From: Bacteroidales bacterium
Lineage (GTDB): Bacteria; Bacteroidota; Bacteroidia; Bacteroidales; UBA932
Assembly: GCA_017399905.1 (NCBI GenBank)
Contig: JAFQAR010000048.1
Span: 1 to 64,000, forward strand
DNA length: 64,000 nucleotides
Direction: 5' to 3'
In this document: one piece after another, positions 23,588 through 32,477 of the stretch
How the letters are laid out: every line of letters begins with the position of its first letter
How positions within the stretch are numbered: the first letter of the stretch is position 1
The notes under the pieces: generated by a model
What the model saw: the letters and a program-made list of their open reading frames with translations, nothing else
Database searches by the model: none
Told to the model about the DNA's origin: nothing
Position numbers and translations under genes: made by a program

Positions 23588-24559
23588 CTATGATCTTTTC
23601 AATGTGATCAGCGTGATTTCAGGTGATGCACCTATGCGGGCTGGGAGGATTGTTTCTCCCAGCCCTACATTTACATACAGGTATTGGCCTTCCGTCTTAT
23701 AGAGCCCTCTGTACTGCTTGAAGATATAGCGGCTCGGAGACCATCCGAACAGTGAGAGCTGCATTGCATGCGTATGTCCTGACAAAGTCAGCGGATATCC
23801 CTTTCCGACCGCTTCCGCTTCCCAATGCAGCGGGTCGTGGGTAAGCAGTATCCTGAATAACGAGTCTGTGCCTTCTTCGGCCTTCTTAAGATCTCCTTTC
23901 GACGGGAAATGTACGGATGGTGAGGTGTTTTCTACTCCTACCACTGCTATGGAGTCACAGCCTCTTCTGATTATCCTGCTTTCGTTTATCAGAGGATTCC
24001 AACCGAGAGATATTTCCTTGTCGACAAGGAGTTCGATGGCCGGCATATCTTTGACTGAACCCTTTGGGGCGTATATTCCGTAATCATGGTTTCCGATGAC
24101 GGATAATATTCCGTCTTTCGCTTTCATGGAACTCAGTTCTCCGCTGATGACGTCGATTTCCTCAGGAGCCATAGTAATGAGGTCTCCTGTAAATGCTATG
24201 AGGTCGGCATCAAGGCTGTTGATCTTTTCCACAGCTTTTGCAAGAGATTCCGTCCTGTTTTCGAACGATCTTGCATGGATGTCGGAAATATGTACTATCC
24301 TGTATCCGTCAAATGATTCCGGAAGATTGTCGAATGAAAGCTCTATCTTGTTGATAGTGTATATGTTCCGTCCTATCAATGCGCCATATGCAATTGCTGC
24401 AGGGGGAATGGCGAGGCTGATCAGTCCCCAGGTAAAGACCTTAGCAAAGCTGGCATTGAATGCAAGGGTGGAAATCCCGCTCACTAGGACATCAAGCAGG
24501 AGCAGGAGTATCCAGGATATTATTATGACTCCCAATATGGAAACGGCTTCGAATGACAT
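23588..24559 (-). CDS. Membrane-anchored metallophosphoesterase
   Basis: A 323-residue YkuE/YaeI-like phosphoesterase. N-terminal membrane segments (about residues 1-70) precede the calcineurin-like domain with HISDIHA, FTGDLI, IGNHDYG, LLTHDP and SGHTHAMQ, which supply the two-metal site. Related proteins cleave phosphate esters of UDP-diacylglucosamine or other lipids; the substrate here is not known. The start at 24559 is chosen because the -7 element at 24592-24585 lies 26 nt before it. Confidence 0.87.
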   Translation of the reverse strand: MSFEAVSILGVIIISWILLLLLDVLVSGISTLAFNASFAKVFTWGLISLAIPPAAIAYGALIGRNIYTINKIELSFDNLPESFDGYRIVHISDIHARSFENRTESLAKAVEKINSLDADLIAFTGDLITMAPEEIDVISGELSSMKAKDGILSVIGNHDYGIYAPKGSVKDMPAIELLVDKEISLGWNPLINESRIIRRGCDSIAVVGVENTSPSVHFPSKGDLKKAEEGTDSLFRILLTHDPLHWEAEAVGKGYPLTLSGHTHAMQLSLFGWSPSRYIFKQYRGLYKTEGQYLYVNVGLGETILPARIGASPEITLITLKRS

Positions 24560-24584
24560 GTGCTTACGATTGATATCTTTTCTG

Positions 24585-24592
24585 CAAATATA
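24585..24592 (-). promoter_or_regulatory. -7 element of the phosphoesterase
   Basis: TATATTTG on the minus strand, followed by CAGAA. The same TTTGCAGA extension is seen at several other promoters in the window. No clear -33 element. Confidence 0.45.
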
Positions 24593-24678
24593 GTCCATTT
24601 GACTGAACATATCCTTTAAATGTCTGCATATTCCGTACCGTGACTTTTATGGTATGGATTTGGAAGTATGCGTCTGCC

Positions 24679-25134
24679 ATGAAAAATACTTGTCTTATAA
24701 TAATATTACTTATGTTTTTACCGGCTGTGATGTCTGCGCAGACTCCTGTCGAAGAAGTCATTGTGAAATATTCTGATGTAAAAGGTGCGCGCAACTTCAT
24801 AGCCAAGGGAGGCAGGATGGCACTTGCCAGAAGTATTCTTGACAGGACTCCCGTCGCTCCTGTGTCTGATGATGTCGAGGAACTTGCAGTACTCAAGATG
24901 ATGAATGTGTCCCAGGAGTCAAAGGAATCCTTTCTGAATGATCTGACTGATGCTTTGAAATCATATGATTATTATGGCAGGCAGGAGACAAAGAACGGGA
25001 CGGTTGACATATATGTCCTCAAAAAGACTGAGGATACAGTTGAGGAGCTCGTAATATACAATGCCGGAATTTATTCTCTGAACAGTCTTTATGGTAATTT
25101 TACGGCAGAATCGCTCCTGAGGCTCAGAAAGTAG
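24679..25134 (+). CDS. DUF4252 domain exported protein
   Basis: A 151-residue protein with a signal peptide (MKNTCLIIILLMFLPAVMSA, cut before QTP) and a DUF4252 domain: PVEEVIVKYSDVKGARNFIAKGG, then a C-terminal EELVIYNAG...NFTAESL. DUF4252 proteins occur across Bacteroidetes; the function is unknown. It lies 42 nt before a TonB-dependent receptor gene and may be cotranscribed with it. The ATG at 24679 is chosen because it begins the signal peptide. Confidence 0.83.
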   Translation: MKNTCLIIILLMFLPAVMSAQTPVEEVIVKYSDVKGARNFIAKGGRMALARSILDRTPVAPVSDDVEELAVLKMMNVSQESKESFLNDLTDALKSYDYYGRQETKNGTVDIYVLKKTEDTVEELVIYNAGIYSLNSLYGNFTAESLLRLRK

Positions 25135-25176
25135 CACGATAAATGTAAGCCGACAAGACGGTTAGTCAGTAGTTTT

Positions 25177-27555
25177 ATGAAACGTCTTGTTGCAATTATG
25201 GCCGTCATTACGGCCTTGTCGGCTTTCAATGCCTCTGCACGCGTCGACGGATATCCTGTCAAGGGACGCGTTATTGACCGGATAACCCGTGAGGGTGTAC
25301 CTTATGCCGCAGTCATCATTGTCGGTGTGGAAGGTTCCGGTGTCATGACAGACTCTGTCGGAGTCTTTCTTTTTCCTGAGCTTAAACCTGGTGTCTATCA
25401 GTTTTCCGCTATTCAGATGGGTTACAAGACGACTGTCTCTCCGGAATATAAGGTTACCCCTTATACGCCTTGGATCGAAATGGAGATAGATCAGGATGCT
25501 GCCGAACTTACAGCATCTACGGTAAGGCCATCCCCGTTTCTACGCACTGTTGAAAGTCCTGTGAGCGTCCGTATAATAAGTCTCGGGGATATCGATAGGA
25601 TTCCTGGAGCCAACAGGGATATCGCAAGAATCGTCCGTTCCTATCCTGGCGTTTCCTACTCTCCCATAGGTTATCGTAACGATCTGATCGTGAGAGGGGG
25701 CGGACCTTCTGAAAATGCCTTCTATATAGACGGAGTGGAAATACCGAACATCAACCATTTTGCTACTCAAGGAGCTTCCGGCGGACCGGTCAGTATTCTG
25801 GATTCAGATCTTATCAGAGAGATAAGTTTCTATACCGGCTCTTTTCCGGCCAACAGGGGAGGAGCCTTGAGTTCCGTGATGGACATCACACTCAAGGATG
25901 GAAATCCGGACCGGCAGGTTTTCAAGGGTACCGTGGGAGCGTCGGAGGTCGGTGTCAATGCCAGAGGCCATATCGGAGAAAAGACTACCTATGTCGCTTC
26001 CTTGAGACAGTCGTATCTTCAGCTTCTCTTCAAGCTTCTCGGCCTGCCACTTCTTCCGAACTATATTGACGGAATGGTCAAGTTCAAGACAAGACCCGAT
26101 GCTAAGAATGAGGTGACTTTCCTTGCTCTTGCCGGTTTCGACAATATGAAGCTGAGCGACAGCCCGGATGATCCCGGGGATGAATATCTGTTGAGCTACC
26201 TTCCTAAACTGAAGCAGGAGACATTTACTGCCGGGATTTCATGGAAGCACTTTGCGGATAATAGTTCCCAGACCTTTGTTCTTAGCTATAACTATCTGAA
26301 TAACAGGAGTATGAAATATCTGGACAATGATGATGGAACGGCCTCGAAGCTTATTCTGAAGGGCAGCGGCCTTGAGGGAAAAGCCCAGTTCCGTTTCGAA
26401 AACCGCTCCTATTACGGGAACTGGACTGTCCGGGAAGGTGCTGTCCTGAACTGGCGTCATTACAATTCAGCCCGTTACACGAGGCTTTATGACGGAATCT
26501 TGCAGGAATACGCATCTGACCTTGCCTTTCTTGATTATGGCGTATTCGGTTCAGCCGACTATAAGAGCCCTTCCGGCAAAGTCAATGTCTCTATGGGAAT
26601 GAGGTTTGACGGCACGTCATTTTCCCGTAATACGGCTTCTTTCTGGAAGCAGTTCTCCCCGAGAACTTCCGTGTCCTATATGCCTTGGGATTCGTGGTCC
26701 TTCAATGCCAGTGCCGGATTCTATCATCAGCTTCCACCTATGACTGCCCTGAGCTTCAGGGATGATGAAGGGGAAAATGTCAACGGAGGATTGGACTATA
26801 TGCGCGTAGCTTCCATGGCGGCAGGAGCGGACTGGAAGCTTCGTGACCGCCTTTTTGTAGGACTGGAATTCTTCTACAAGCATTTCATGGATATACCTGT
26901 GTCAGTTGTGACAGGTGTTCCTCTTACCTGCACAGGAGCTGATTATGGCTCCATCGGAGAGGAAGCTCTTGTCTCGTCCGCCCAAGGCCGCTCATATGGT
27001 GCGGAACTTCTTGTGCGTTGGCTTATCCCTGACAAGGTCACATTGGTCGGTTCAGCTACATTGTATTCCAGCGGATACAGAAACGGGACAGATGAAGAGT
27101 ACATCCCTTCAGCCTGGGACAACAGGTTTGTAATAAACCTCAGCGCCGTCTATGAGTTTCCAAGATTCTGGAGCGCCGGTATCAAGGTAAGCGCCTTAGG
27201 CGGAGCTCCATATACTCCATACGATGAGGATCTGTCGTCGTTGAAACTTGTCTGGGATGCCGGAGGAAGACCTGTCTATGATTATGACAGATATAACGCC
27301 AGTCGTCTTGATCCCTATTATCAGATCGATCTGAGAGTAGACAAGAACTTCTATTTCAAGCGTTGGACATTGGGCCTTTATCTTGATCTTCAGAATGTTA
27401 CATTCAGCAAGATACGTCAGCCGGATGCATATCTCAGTACTGGTGAAGTGATCAATCCTGACGCCCTGTCTTATGAGCAGCGATATGCGATGGAGACGCT
27501 TGAATTATGGAGCGGGACAATAATTCCTGCAATTGGTGTTACAGTAGAGTTCTAA
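25177..27555 (+). CDS. TonB-dependent receptor with CarboxypepD_reg domain
   Basis: A 792-residue outer-membrane receptor. It has a signal peptide (1-22), a CarboxypepD_reg-like domain (about 27-110, VKGRVIDRITREGVPYAAVII), a plug domain (about 125-230, IARIVRSYPGVSYSPIGYRNDL...) and a C-terminal beta barrel ending in ...GVTVEF. No SusD partner is nearby, so a glycan-utilisation locus is unlikely. Metal, cofactor or peptide uptake is possible. No cobalamin or TPP riboswitch is visible in the 42-nt spacer. Confidence 0.92.
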   Translation: MKRLVAIMAVITALSAFNASARVDGYPVKGRVIDRITREGVPYAAVIIVGVEGSGVMTDSVGVFLFPELKPGVYQFSAIQMGYKTTVSPEYKVTPYTPWIEMEIDQDAAELTASTVRPSPFLRTVESPVSVRIISLGDIDRIPGANRDIARIVRSYPGVSYSPIGYRNDLIVRGGGPSENAFYIDGVEIPNINHFATQGASGGPVSILDSDLIREISFYTGSFPANRGGALSSVMDITLKDGNPDRQVFKGTVGASEVGVNARGHIGEKTTYVASLRQSYLQLLFKLLGLPLLPNYIDGMVKFKTRPDAKNEVTFLALAGFDNMKLSDSPDDPGDEYLLSYLPKLKQETFTAGISWKHFADNSSQTFVLSYNYLNNRSMKYLDNDDGTASKLILKGSGLEGKAQFRFENRSYYGNWTVREGAVLNWRHYNSARYTRLYDGILQEYASDLAFLDYGVFGSADYKSPSGKVNVSMGMRFDGTSFSRNTASFWKQFSPRTSVSYMPWDSWSFNASAGFYHQLPPMTALSFRDDEGENVNGGLDYMRVASMAAGADWKLRDRLFVGLEFFYKHFMDIPVSVVTGVPLTCTGADYGSIGEEALVSSAQGRSYGAELLVRWLIPDKVTLVGSATLYSSGYRNGTDEEYIPSAWDNRFVINLSAVYEFPRFWSAGIKVSALGGAPYTPYDEDLSSLKLVWDAGGRPVYDYDRYNASRLDPYYQIDLRVDKNFYFKRWTLGLYLDLQNVTFSKIRQPDAYLSTGEVINPDALSYEQRYAMETLELWSGTIIPAIGVTVEF

Positions 27556-27571
27556 TCTTCCATGATTTTAT

Positions 27572-27579
27572 TATTTTTG
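27572..27579 (+). promoter_or_regulatory. -7 element of the trkH promoter
   Basis: TATTTTTG followed by CAGA, 28 nt before the TrkH ATG. No -33 TTTG at the right distance. Confidence 0.4.
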
Positions 27580-27607
27580 CAGACATATTATATGGATTTG
27601 TCTGACA

Positions 27608-29056
27608 ATGAACAGAAAAGCAGTTTTCTATAATGTGGGTAAGGCATTGCTGGTCAATGCCTTATTTATGCTCGTTTCTGTTGTGATATCGGTCGTGGAC
27701 GGATGTGATGACGCATTTGTCCCATTAGTCATCAGTTTCATGCTGACAGCCATCGTCGGTGCATTTCCTTTCATTTTTGTCGGAAAGGTCCGGGATTACT
27801 CCCTTAAGGACGGTTTTGTCACGATCATCCTCTCATGGATCCTGTCCTTTCTTTTCGGTGCACTGCCTTACCTTCTGTATGGAGGTGAATTCAATGTCAT
27901 CAATGCATGGTTTGAAAGTGTTTCAGGTTATACGACGACAGGTTCTACGATCCTCACTGACATCGAGGCACTTCCCCGCAGCCTGCTGTTCTGGAGGTCC
28001 TCCACTCATTTCATAGGAGGTTTAGGTGTTGTGGTGTTTCTGCTTCTTATAATTCCGGATGCAAGCCCGTTCAAGTACAGGTTGTCTTCACTCGAGATCT
28101 CATCCATGTCAAGGACGGGTTACAGATACAGGTCCGGAATGACAGTCCGTGTGATGTTGTCGGTATATGTGGGCCTGGCATTGGCGGAGACCGTTTTACT
28201 GCGTCTTGCCGGAATGTCCTGGTTCGATGCTGTGAACCATTCGTTCAGTACTGTCGCCACAGGCGGTTTCAGTACCAGGAACATTTCCATCATGTATTAT
28301 GATTCTCCGGTTATTGACATTATAATACTGGTGTTCATGACCTTGGCATCCATACATTTCGGATGCATCTATGCCATGCTGATCCGCCGTTCACTCAAGC
28401 CTCTGCTGAATACGGTGACGAAATATTACCTGAAGGTGATCGTGGTTCTGTCTGTTGCCATAATGCTCGTGCTTCTCATACAAGGTGGATACTCTTCTCC
28501 TTGGAAAGCTTTGCTTGACTCGTCATTCCAGGTGGTCAGCTTCATATCCACGACCGGATTCGGTCAGGCAGATAACGCCATATGGCCGTTCTTCGCTAAT
28601 TTTCTTCTAATTTTTGCTTCTGTGCATTGCGGATGTTCCGGTTCGACGACCGGTGGCATCAAGGCCGACCGCATGTTCATTATCAGCAAGGCCGTAAGTT
28701 GTGAATTCAAGAAAAGACTGCATCCCTCATCCGTGTTCAGGGTCAAGGTCAACGGCTCGGTTGTCCGTGAGGATGAGGTGTCTTCGGTAGTCCTGTATTT
28801 CGTTGCTTACATAATAGTACTTTTCCTTTCATTCATCGCTATCCTTGTATGCGGTGTGGATATCCAGGATGCAATGTCCGGAACCATAGCGTCCTTGGGA
28901 AATGTAGGTCCGGGATTGGGCCAGCTTGGTACTATGGGCAATTATGCTTCATTGCCGTCTGTGGTGAAGTTCATCTTCAGTCTGGATATGTTCCTCGGAC
29001 GTGTGGAAATATTCCCTGTCCTTATCGTATTCTACATGTTTTTTAAAAGAAAATGA
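27608..29056 (+). CDS. trkH: TrkH family potassium uptake protein
   Basis: A 482-residue K+ translocating subunit with the four pore-loop repeats of the superfamily visible: GYTTTGSTI, VATGGFST, ISTTGFGQ and SLGNVGPGLG. About ten membrane segments. It normally needs a cytosolic TrkA regulator, which is not in this window. Together with NhaA downstream it suggests a cation-homeostasis pair, although NhaA has its own -7 element. Confidence 0.93.
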   Translation: MNRKAVFYNVGKALLVNALFMLVSVVISVVDGCDDAFVPLVISFMLTAIVGAFPFIFVGKVRDYSLKDGFVTIILSWILSFLFGALPYLLYGGEFNVINAWFESVSGYTTTGSTILTDIEALPRSLLFWRSSTHFIGGLGVVVFLLLIIPDASPFKYRLSSLEISSMSRTGYRYRSGMTVRVMLSVYVGLALAETVLLRLAGMSWFDAVNHSFSTVATGGFSTRNISIMYYDSPVIDIIILVFMTLASIHFGCIYAMLIRRSLKPLLNTVTKYYLKVIVVLSVAIMLVLLIQGGYSSPWKALLDSSFQVVSFISTTGFGQADNAIWPFFANFLLIFASVHCGCSGSTTGGIKADRMFIISKAVSCEFKKRLHPSSVFRVKVNGSVVREDEVSSVVLYFVAYIIVLFLSFIAILVCGVDIQDAMSGTIASLGNVGPGLGQLGTMGNYASLPSVVKFIFSLDMFLGRVEIFPVLIVFYMFFKRK

Positions 29057-29087
29057 TCTTGAGGATATAATCTGTCGTATTTTTGAC

Positions 29088-29095
29088 TACATTTG
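29088..29095 (+). promoter_or_regulatory. -7 element of the nhaA promoter
   Basis: TACATTTG followed by TGGCCGTTT, the same downstream sequence found after the 21302-21309 element. It lies 50 nt before the ATG at 29145. No clear -33. Confidence 0.4.
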
Positions 29096-29144
29096 TGGCC
29101 GTTTTGCGGAATCATTAAGTCAAATCATTTATAATTTATTTATC

Positions 29145-30503
29145 ATGCCACAGACGCAGTCAGTAAATTATAGCTTTCTGAGTAAGCTTAAGACTCATGT
29201 ATCATCAAGTGCGGTCCTTATCTTCTTTACGGTAGCTGCATTGATTTGTGCAAATGTCCCTGTTGTCAAGGACTGGTATTTCTCTCTCTGGCAGAATACC
29301 GTGAGCTTTTCAATAGGCAATTTCAACTTCTTCAGCCATAACGGTCATGACATGTCGCTTGGTGCTGTCGTGAACGATTTCCTCATGGCTATCTTCTTCC
29401 TCTCTGTAGGACTTGAAATCAAACGTGAAATCAAGGTCGGTGAACTTTCAACCCGCGAAAAGGCCTTGCTTCCGATCATCGGAGCATGCGGAGGTATGAT
29501 TGTTCCTGTCCTGATCTTTTATCTCGTGTGTCCTGCAGATCCTGCAATGCAGAGAGGTCTCGCCATTCCGATGGCTACAGACATAGCATTCTCTCTCGGA
29601 GTTCTTGCAAGCTTCAAGACCCGTGTTCCTCTCGGTCTGAAGGTTTTCCTTGCAGCACTGGCCGTAGCAGATGACCTTGGCGGAATCATTGTGATCGCGC
29701 TTTTCTACTCATCCCATATTGATGTGATGTTCCTCATCCTTTCTGCTGTTTGTGTAGCTGTAATGGTGGCAGGCAACATCTTCAAGTGCAGGTCTAAGGC
29801 TTTCTATGTAATTGTAGGACTTGTACTCTGGTATACGATGCTCAATTCCGGCATCCATGCTACCATTGCCGGAGTGATCGTCGCATTCTGCATCCCTGCT
29901 ACTCTCAAGAAGGGTACTGGCCATTATCTCGAAAGAATCCGCGAGAATGTCAATAAGTTCCCTGTGATCGATATTGATGACCAGCATGATACCATCGTTC
30001 TTACCAACGAGGAAATCCATACCCTCAAGAGCATAGAATCAGCTGCCGACAAGATGATAAGTCCTCTTCAGGACCTTGAGGACAATCTTCATTTCCTTAT
30101 CAATTATATCGTCATTCCTTTGTTCGCTTTCGCTAATGCGGGTATCTGCCTTGCAGGAATGAGCTTCGGCAGCCTTTTCAGCGGAGTCGGCCTTTCTGTC
30201 ATGCTTGGTCTCGTTGCCGGCAAATTCATCGGTGTCTTCTCTTTCTCATGGCTTGCAATCCGTCTTGGAATCGTAAAGCTTCCGAAGAATACGACCTGGA
30301 AGGCGTTTGCCGGTGTTTGTGTGATCTGCGGTATCGGATTCACAGTGTCGATGTTCATTGCTGACCTTTCATATTCAGGACTTGGTTCTGCCGGTGCACA
30401 GCTTCTTGACCAGGCGAAGCTCGGTGTTCTCGTAGGTTCTGTCATTTCTGCAGTTGCAGGCTGCATAGTGCTTAACTTTACACTTCCGGAAGCACAGGAT
30501 TGA
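29145..30503 (+). CDS. nhaA: Na+/H+ antiporter NhaA
   Basis: A 452-residue antiporter with the family motifs FFLSVGLEIKREI and the double Asp of AVADDLGGI, the cation-binding pair. Residues before MPQTQSV in the longer frame overlap trkH and are not credible, so the start is 29145. The protein exports Na+ in exchange for H+ and helps in saline or bile-rich alkaline settings. A strong terminator follows. Confidence 0.95.
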   Translation: MPQTQSVNYSFLSKLKTHVSSSAVLIFFTVAALICANVPVVKDWYFSLWQNTVSFSIGNFNFFSHNGHDMSLGAVVNDFLMAIFFLSVGLEIKREIKVGELSTREKALLPIIGACGGMIVPVLIFYLVCPADPAMQRGLAIPMATDIAFSLGVLASFKTRVPLGLKVFLAALAVADDLGGIIVIALFYSSHIDVMFLILSAVCVAVMVAGNIFKCRSKAFYVIVGLVLWYTMLNSGIHATIAGVIVAFCIPATLKKGTGHYLERIRENVNKFPVIDIDDQHDTIVLTNEEIHTLKSIESAADKMISPLQDLEDNLHFLINYIVIPLFAFANAGICLAGMSFGSLFSGVGLSVMLGLVAGKFIGVFSFSWLAIRLGIVKLPKNTTWKAFAGVCVICGIGFTVSMFIADLSYSGLGSAGAQLLDQAKLGVLVGSVISAVAGCIVLNFTLPEAQD

Positions 30504-30530
30504 TACGGAATGTAATGGAACTGTATAAGG

Positions 30531-30560
30531 GTCATGCAGAAGTGCATGACTCTTTTTTTT
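30531..30560 (+). terminator. Intrinsic terminator of nhaA
   Basis: A perfect 8-bp stem GTCATGCA/TGCATGAC with a GAAG loop, followed by TCTTTTTTTT. Confidence 0.92.
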
Positions 30561-30614
30561 GCTTGTCTTTGAGATATTTCCTACATTTGAGGATGTTATC
30601 ATACCGATCAGGAC

Positions 30615-31298
30615 ATGAATATAGAACCTATAGCATACATAAGGACCGATTTTCCTGAAAAGTTCGGGATTCCCCGTCAGAGCGGCCTTGCCTCCTCATT
30701 GAGAGGGCGTATTGAGTTTGCTGACAGGTTCCGCAACCGTGATGCTGTGAGGGGACTGGACGGATTCAGCCATCTCTGGCTTATCTGGGGCTTTTCGGGT
30801 AACAGGACGGTCGAATGGCAACCTACCGTACGTCCGCCGAGGCTAGGAGGCAACGATCATATGGGAGTGTTCGCTACAAGATCTCCATTCCGTCCCAATC
30901 CGATCGGACTGTCATGTGTGGAAATAGAAAGTGTCCTCACCGATATAGCGAACGGACCTGTTATAGTCGTAAGAGGGGCAGATCTCATGGATATGACTCC
31001 GATTTATGATATCAAGCCTTATGTCAGATATGCTGATTGCCGTCCTCATGCCGTTTGCGGCTATGTCGATAGGCTCCCTGATGAACGTCTCAAGGTGGTC
31101 TTTCCGGAAGCGATGTCAGGGCGTATCGGGGACAAGACGGTGATTCCCTCACTGATTGAGGTGCTGAAGCTGGACCCGCGTCCTTCATATCATAATGATC
31201 CTGAAAGGGAATACGGATTGTCCTTTGCCGGACATAATGTGCGTTTCCGTGTGGTTGAAGACGTGCTTGAGGTAATTGATGTTGAAAGAATAAAATAA
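30615..31298 (+). CDS. trmO: tRNA t6A37 methyltransferase, TsaA/TrmO family
   Basis: A 227-residue protein with the TsaA/YaeB beta-barrel blocks: IEPIAYIRTDFPEKFGIPRQ at the start, LDGFSHLWLIWGF, GVFATRSPFRPNPIGLSCV and VRGADLMDMTPIYDIKPYV. TrmO uses SAM to N6-methylate t6A at position 37 of tRNA-Thr. The length matches. The FNT-family gene begins 6 nt after its stop. Confidence 0.93.
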   Translation: MNIEPIAYIRTDFPEKFGIPRQSGLASSLRGRIEFADRFRNRDAVRGLDGFSHLWLIWGFSGNRTVEWQPTVRPPRLGGNDHMGVFATRSPFRPNPIGLSCVEIESVLTDIANGPVIVVRGADLMDMTPIYDIKPYVRYADCRPHAVCGYVDRLPDERLKVVFPEAMSGRIGDKTVIPSLIEVLKLDPRPSYHNDPEREYGLSFAGHNVRFRVVEDVLEVIDVERIK

Positions 31299-31304
31299 AC
31301 GCCT

Positions 31305-31931
31305 ATGCTGAAAACATTCAGATCATCGGTCTTTGCCGGAATAGCGATAGGAACTGCTGGTTTCGGTTTCCTGGCAGCCGGTGTCCAGTCTGCCTCATAT
31401 GGCAGTCTTGCAGGAGCCGTCCTGTTCTCCTTCGGCCTTCTGACAGTGGTCGGATATAGACTAAAGCTATATACCGGTACTGCCGGATTCATAAACTTCA
31501 GCGGCATCGGTGAACTATTCCTGATTCTTCTCGGCAACATTGCCGGATGTTTCTGTGTGTCGCTTCTTTCAAGGGTTTCTCCTCTTGCTGTCCAGTCTGC
31601 CGCTCAGGGAATCCTTGAGGCGAGGATCCGTACCGGTGCGCTCGAGTGCGGCCTTCTTGGGATAGGCTGCGGATTCATTATGACGACAGCTGTACATTTC
31701 GCGCGTCGGAAACAGTTCCTTCCTCTTCTGTTCGGCGTTCCATTGTTCATAATGTGCGGATTTACCCATTGCGTTGCGGATATCTTCTATTATCTCTGTG
31801 TGCCTTTCTCTTTCTGGAAAGCACATTTCGTGGAGATCGTTTCCGTTTATCTGTGCATCGTGGCGGGAAACCTTATAGGTTGCAACCTGTACCGGATTGT
31901 ACTGTCACGTCAGCAATATGAAAATGAATGA
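31305..31931 (+). CDS. Formate/nitrite transporter (FNT) family protein
   Basis: A 208-residue protein with six membrane segments, shorter than the ~270 typical of FocA/NirC. It keeps FNT-like patterns: SVFAGIAIGTAGFGFLA, a GLLTVVGYRLKLYTG block like the family's L-x-LTG-x-ELFTG loop, and IMCGFTHCVADIFYY, equivalent to the central-His region GFEHSVANMF. It probably passes small anions such as formate, nitrite, lactate or hydrosulfide. Operon with trmO is probably positional only. Confidence 0.75.
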   Translation: MLKTFRSSVFAGIAIGTAGFGFLAAGVQSASYGSLAGAVLFSFGLLTVVGYRLKLYTGTAGFINFSGIGELFLILLGNIAGCFCVSLLSRVSPLAVQSAAQGILEARIRTGALECGLLGIGCGFIMTTAVHFARRKQFLPLLFGVPLFIMCGFTHCVADIFYYLCVPFSFWKAHFVEIVSVYLCIVAGNLIGCNLYRIVLSRQQYENE

Positions 31932-31938
31932 TATGAAA

Positions 31939-31966
31939 AAGGGCGCCTGATGGCGCCCTTGACTTT
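31939..31966. terminator. Bidirectional terminator
   Basis: AAGGGCGCC, loop TGAT, GGCGCCCTT. T-rich sequence follows on both strands, between the convergent FNT and DUF2147 genes. Confidence 0.85.
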
Positions 31967-32393
31967 ATTTTACGCGGAACCAGTCCATTGTTCTTCCGAG
32001 AAGCCCTTTCTTGTCAAGAGATCCGCGGACTTTGAGCACATCTCCTTCGACCTTCATTGAACAGTTGTAGGTTTTTCCGTTGCCCGGATCATAGATCGAT
32101 CCACCGGAATATTCGTTCTTTCCTGTTTCCTTCAGTCCGCTGAGCATGTTAAGACCGATGAGCTTGCGGCTGCGCAACGCCTTGTCCGGATTGTTGCTGT
32201 CAACTGCAGGAGACCCGTCGTCTTCAGTCGGATCTGCCAGCCATACGATCTTTCCGTTGAATACATCCCCGCTTCTGTATACTTCTACGATTGCGGTTCC
32301 GTCTTCAAGTTTCCATTTTCCGGTCACATCCTGTGCGAACGAAGCTGCAAATGGGAAAGCAGCCAGAATGAAGCTTAAGATAATCTTTTTCAT
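31965..32393 (-). CDS. DUF2147 exported protein
   Basis: A 142-residue protein with a signal peptide (MKKIILSFILAAFPFAASFA, cut before QDV) and a DUF2147 lipocalin-like domain: GKWKLEDGTAIVEVYRSGDVFNGKIVWL, ending LLGRTMDWFRV. These are periplasmic proteins of unknown function, common in Bacteroidetes. It is divergent from the GH84 gene, with a -7 element TATATTTG at 32428-32421 on the minus strand. Confidence 0.87.
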   Translation of the reverse strand: MKKIILSFILAAFPFAASFAQDVTGKWKLEDGTAIVEVYRSGDVFNGKIVWLADPTEDDGSPAVDSNNPDKALRSRKLIGLNMLSGLKETGKNEYSGGSIYDPGNGKTYNCSMKVEGDVLKVRGSLDKKGLLGRTMDWFRVK

Positions 32394-32420
32394 CTCTTAT
32401 AGGTTTTAGTTATACATGGG

Positions 32421-32449
32421 CAAATATATGCAAATTTTGATTATCTTTG
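32421..32449. promoter_or_regulatory. Divergent -7 elements, DUF2147 and GH84
   Basis: Minus-strand TATATTTG at 32428-32421 faces DUF2147. Plus-strand TATCTTTG at 32442-32449 faces GH84 and is followed by TCTGAT, as at the holA promoter. Neither has a clear -33 TTTG. Confidence 0.42.
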
Positions 32450-32477
32450 TCTGATATGTTTAATCTGATTCGACAAA

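Noticed and set aside
25135..25176. Cobalamin or TPP riboswitch before the TonB receptor
   Set aside because: The spacer is only 42 nt and shows no conserved aptamer elements.
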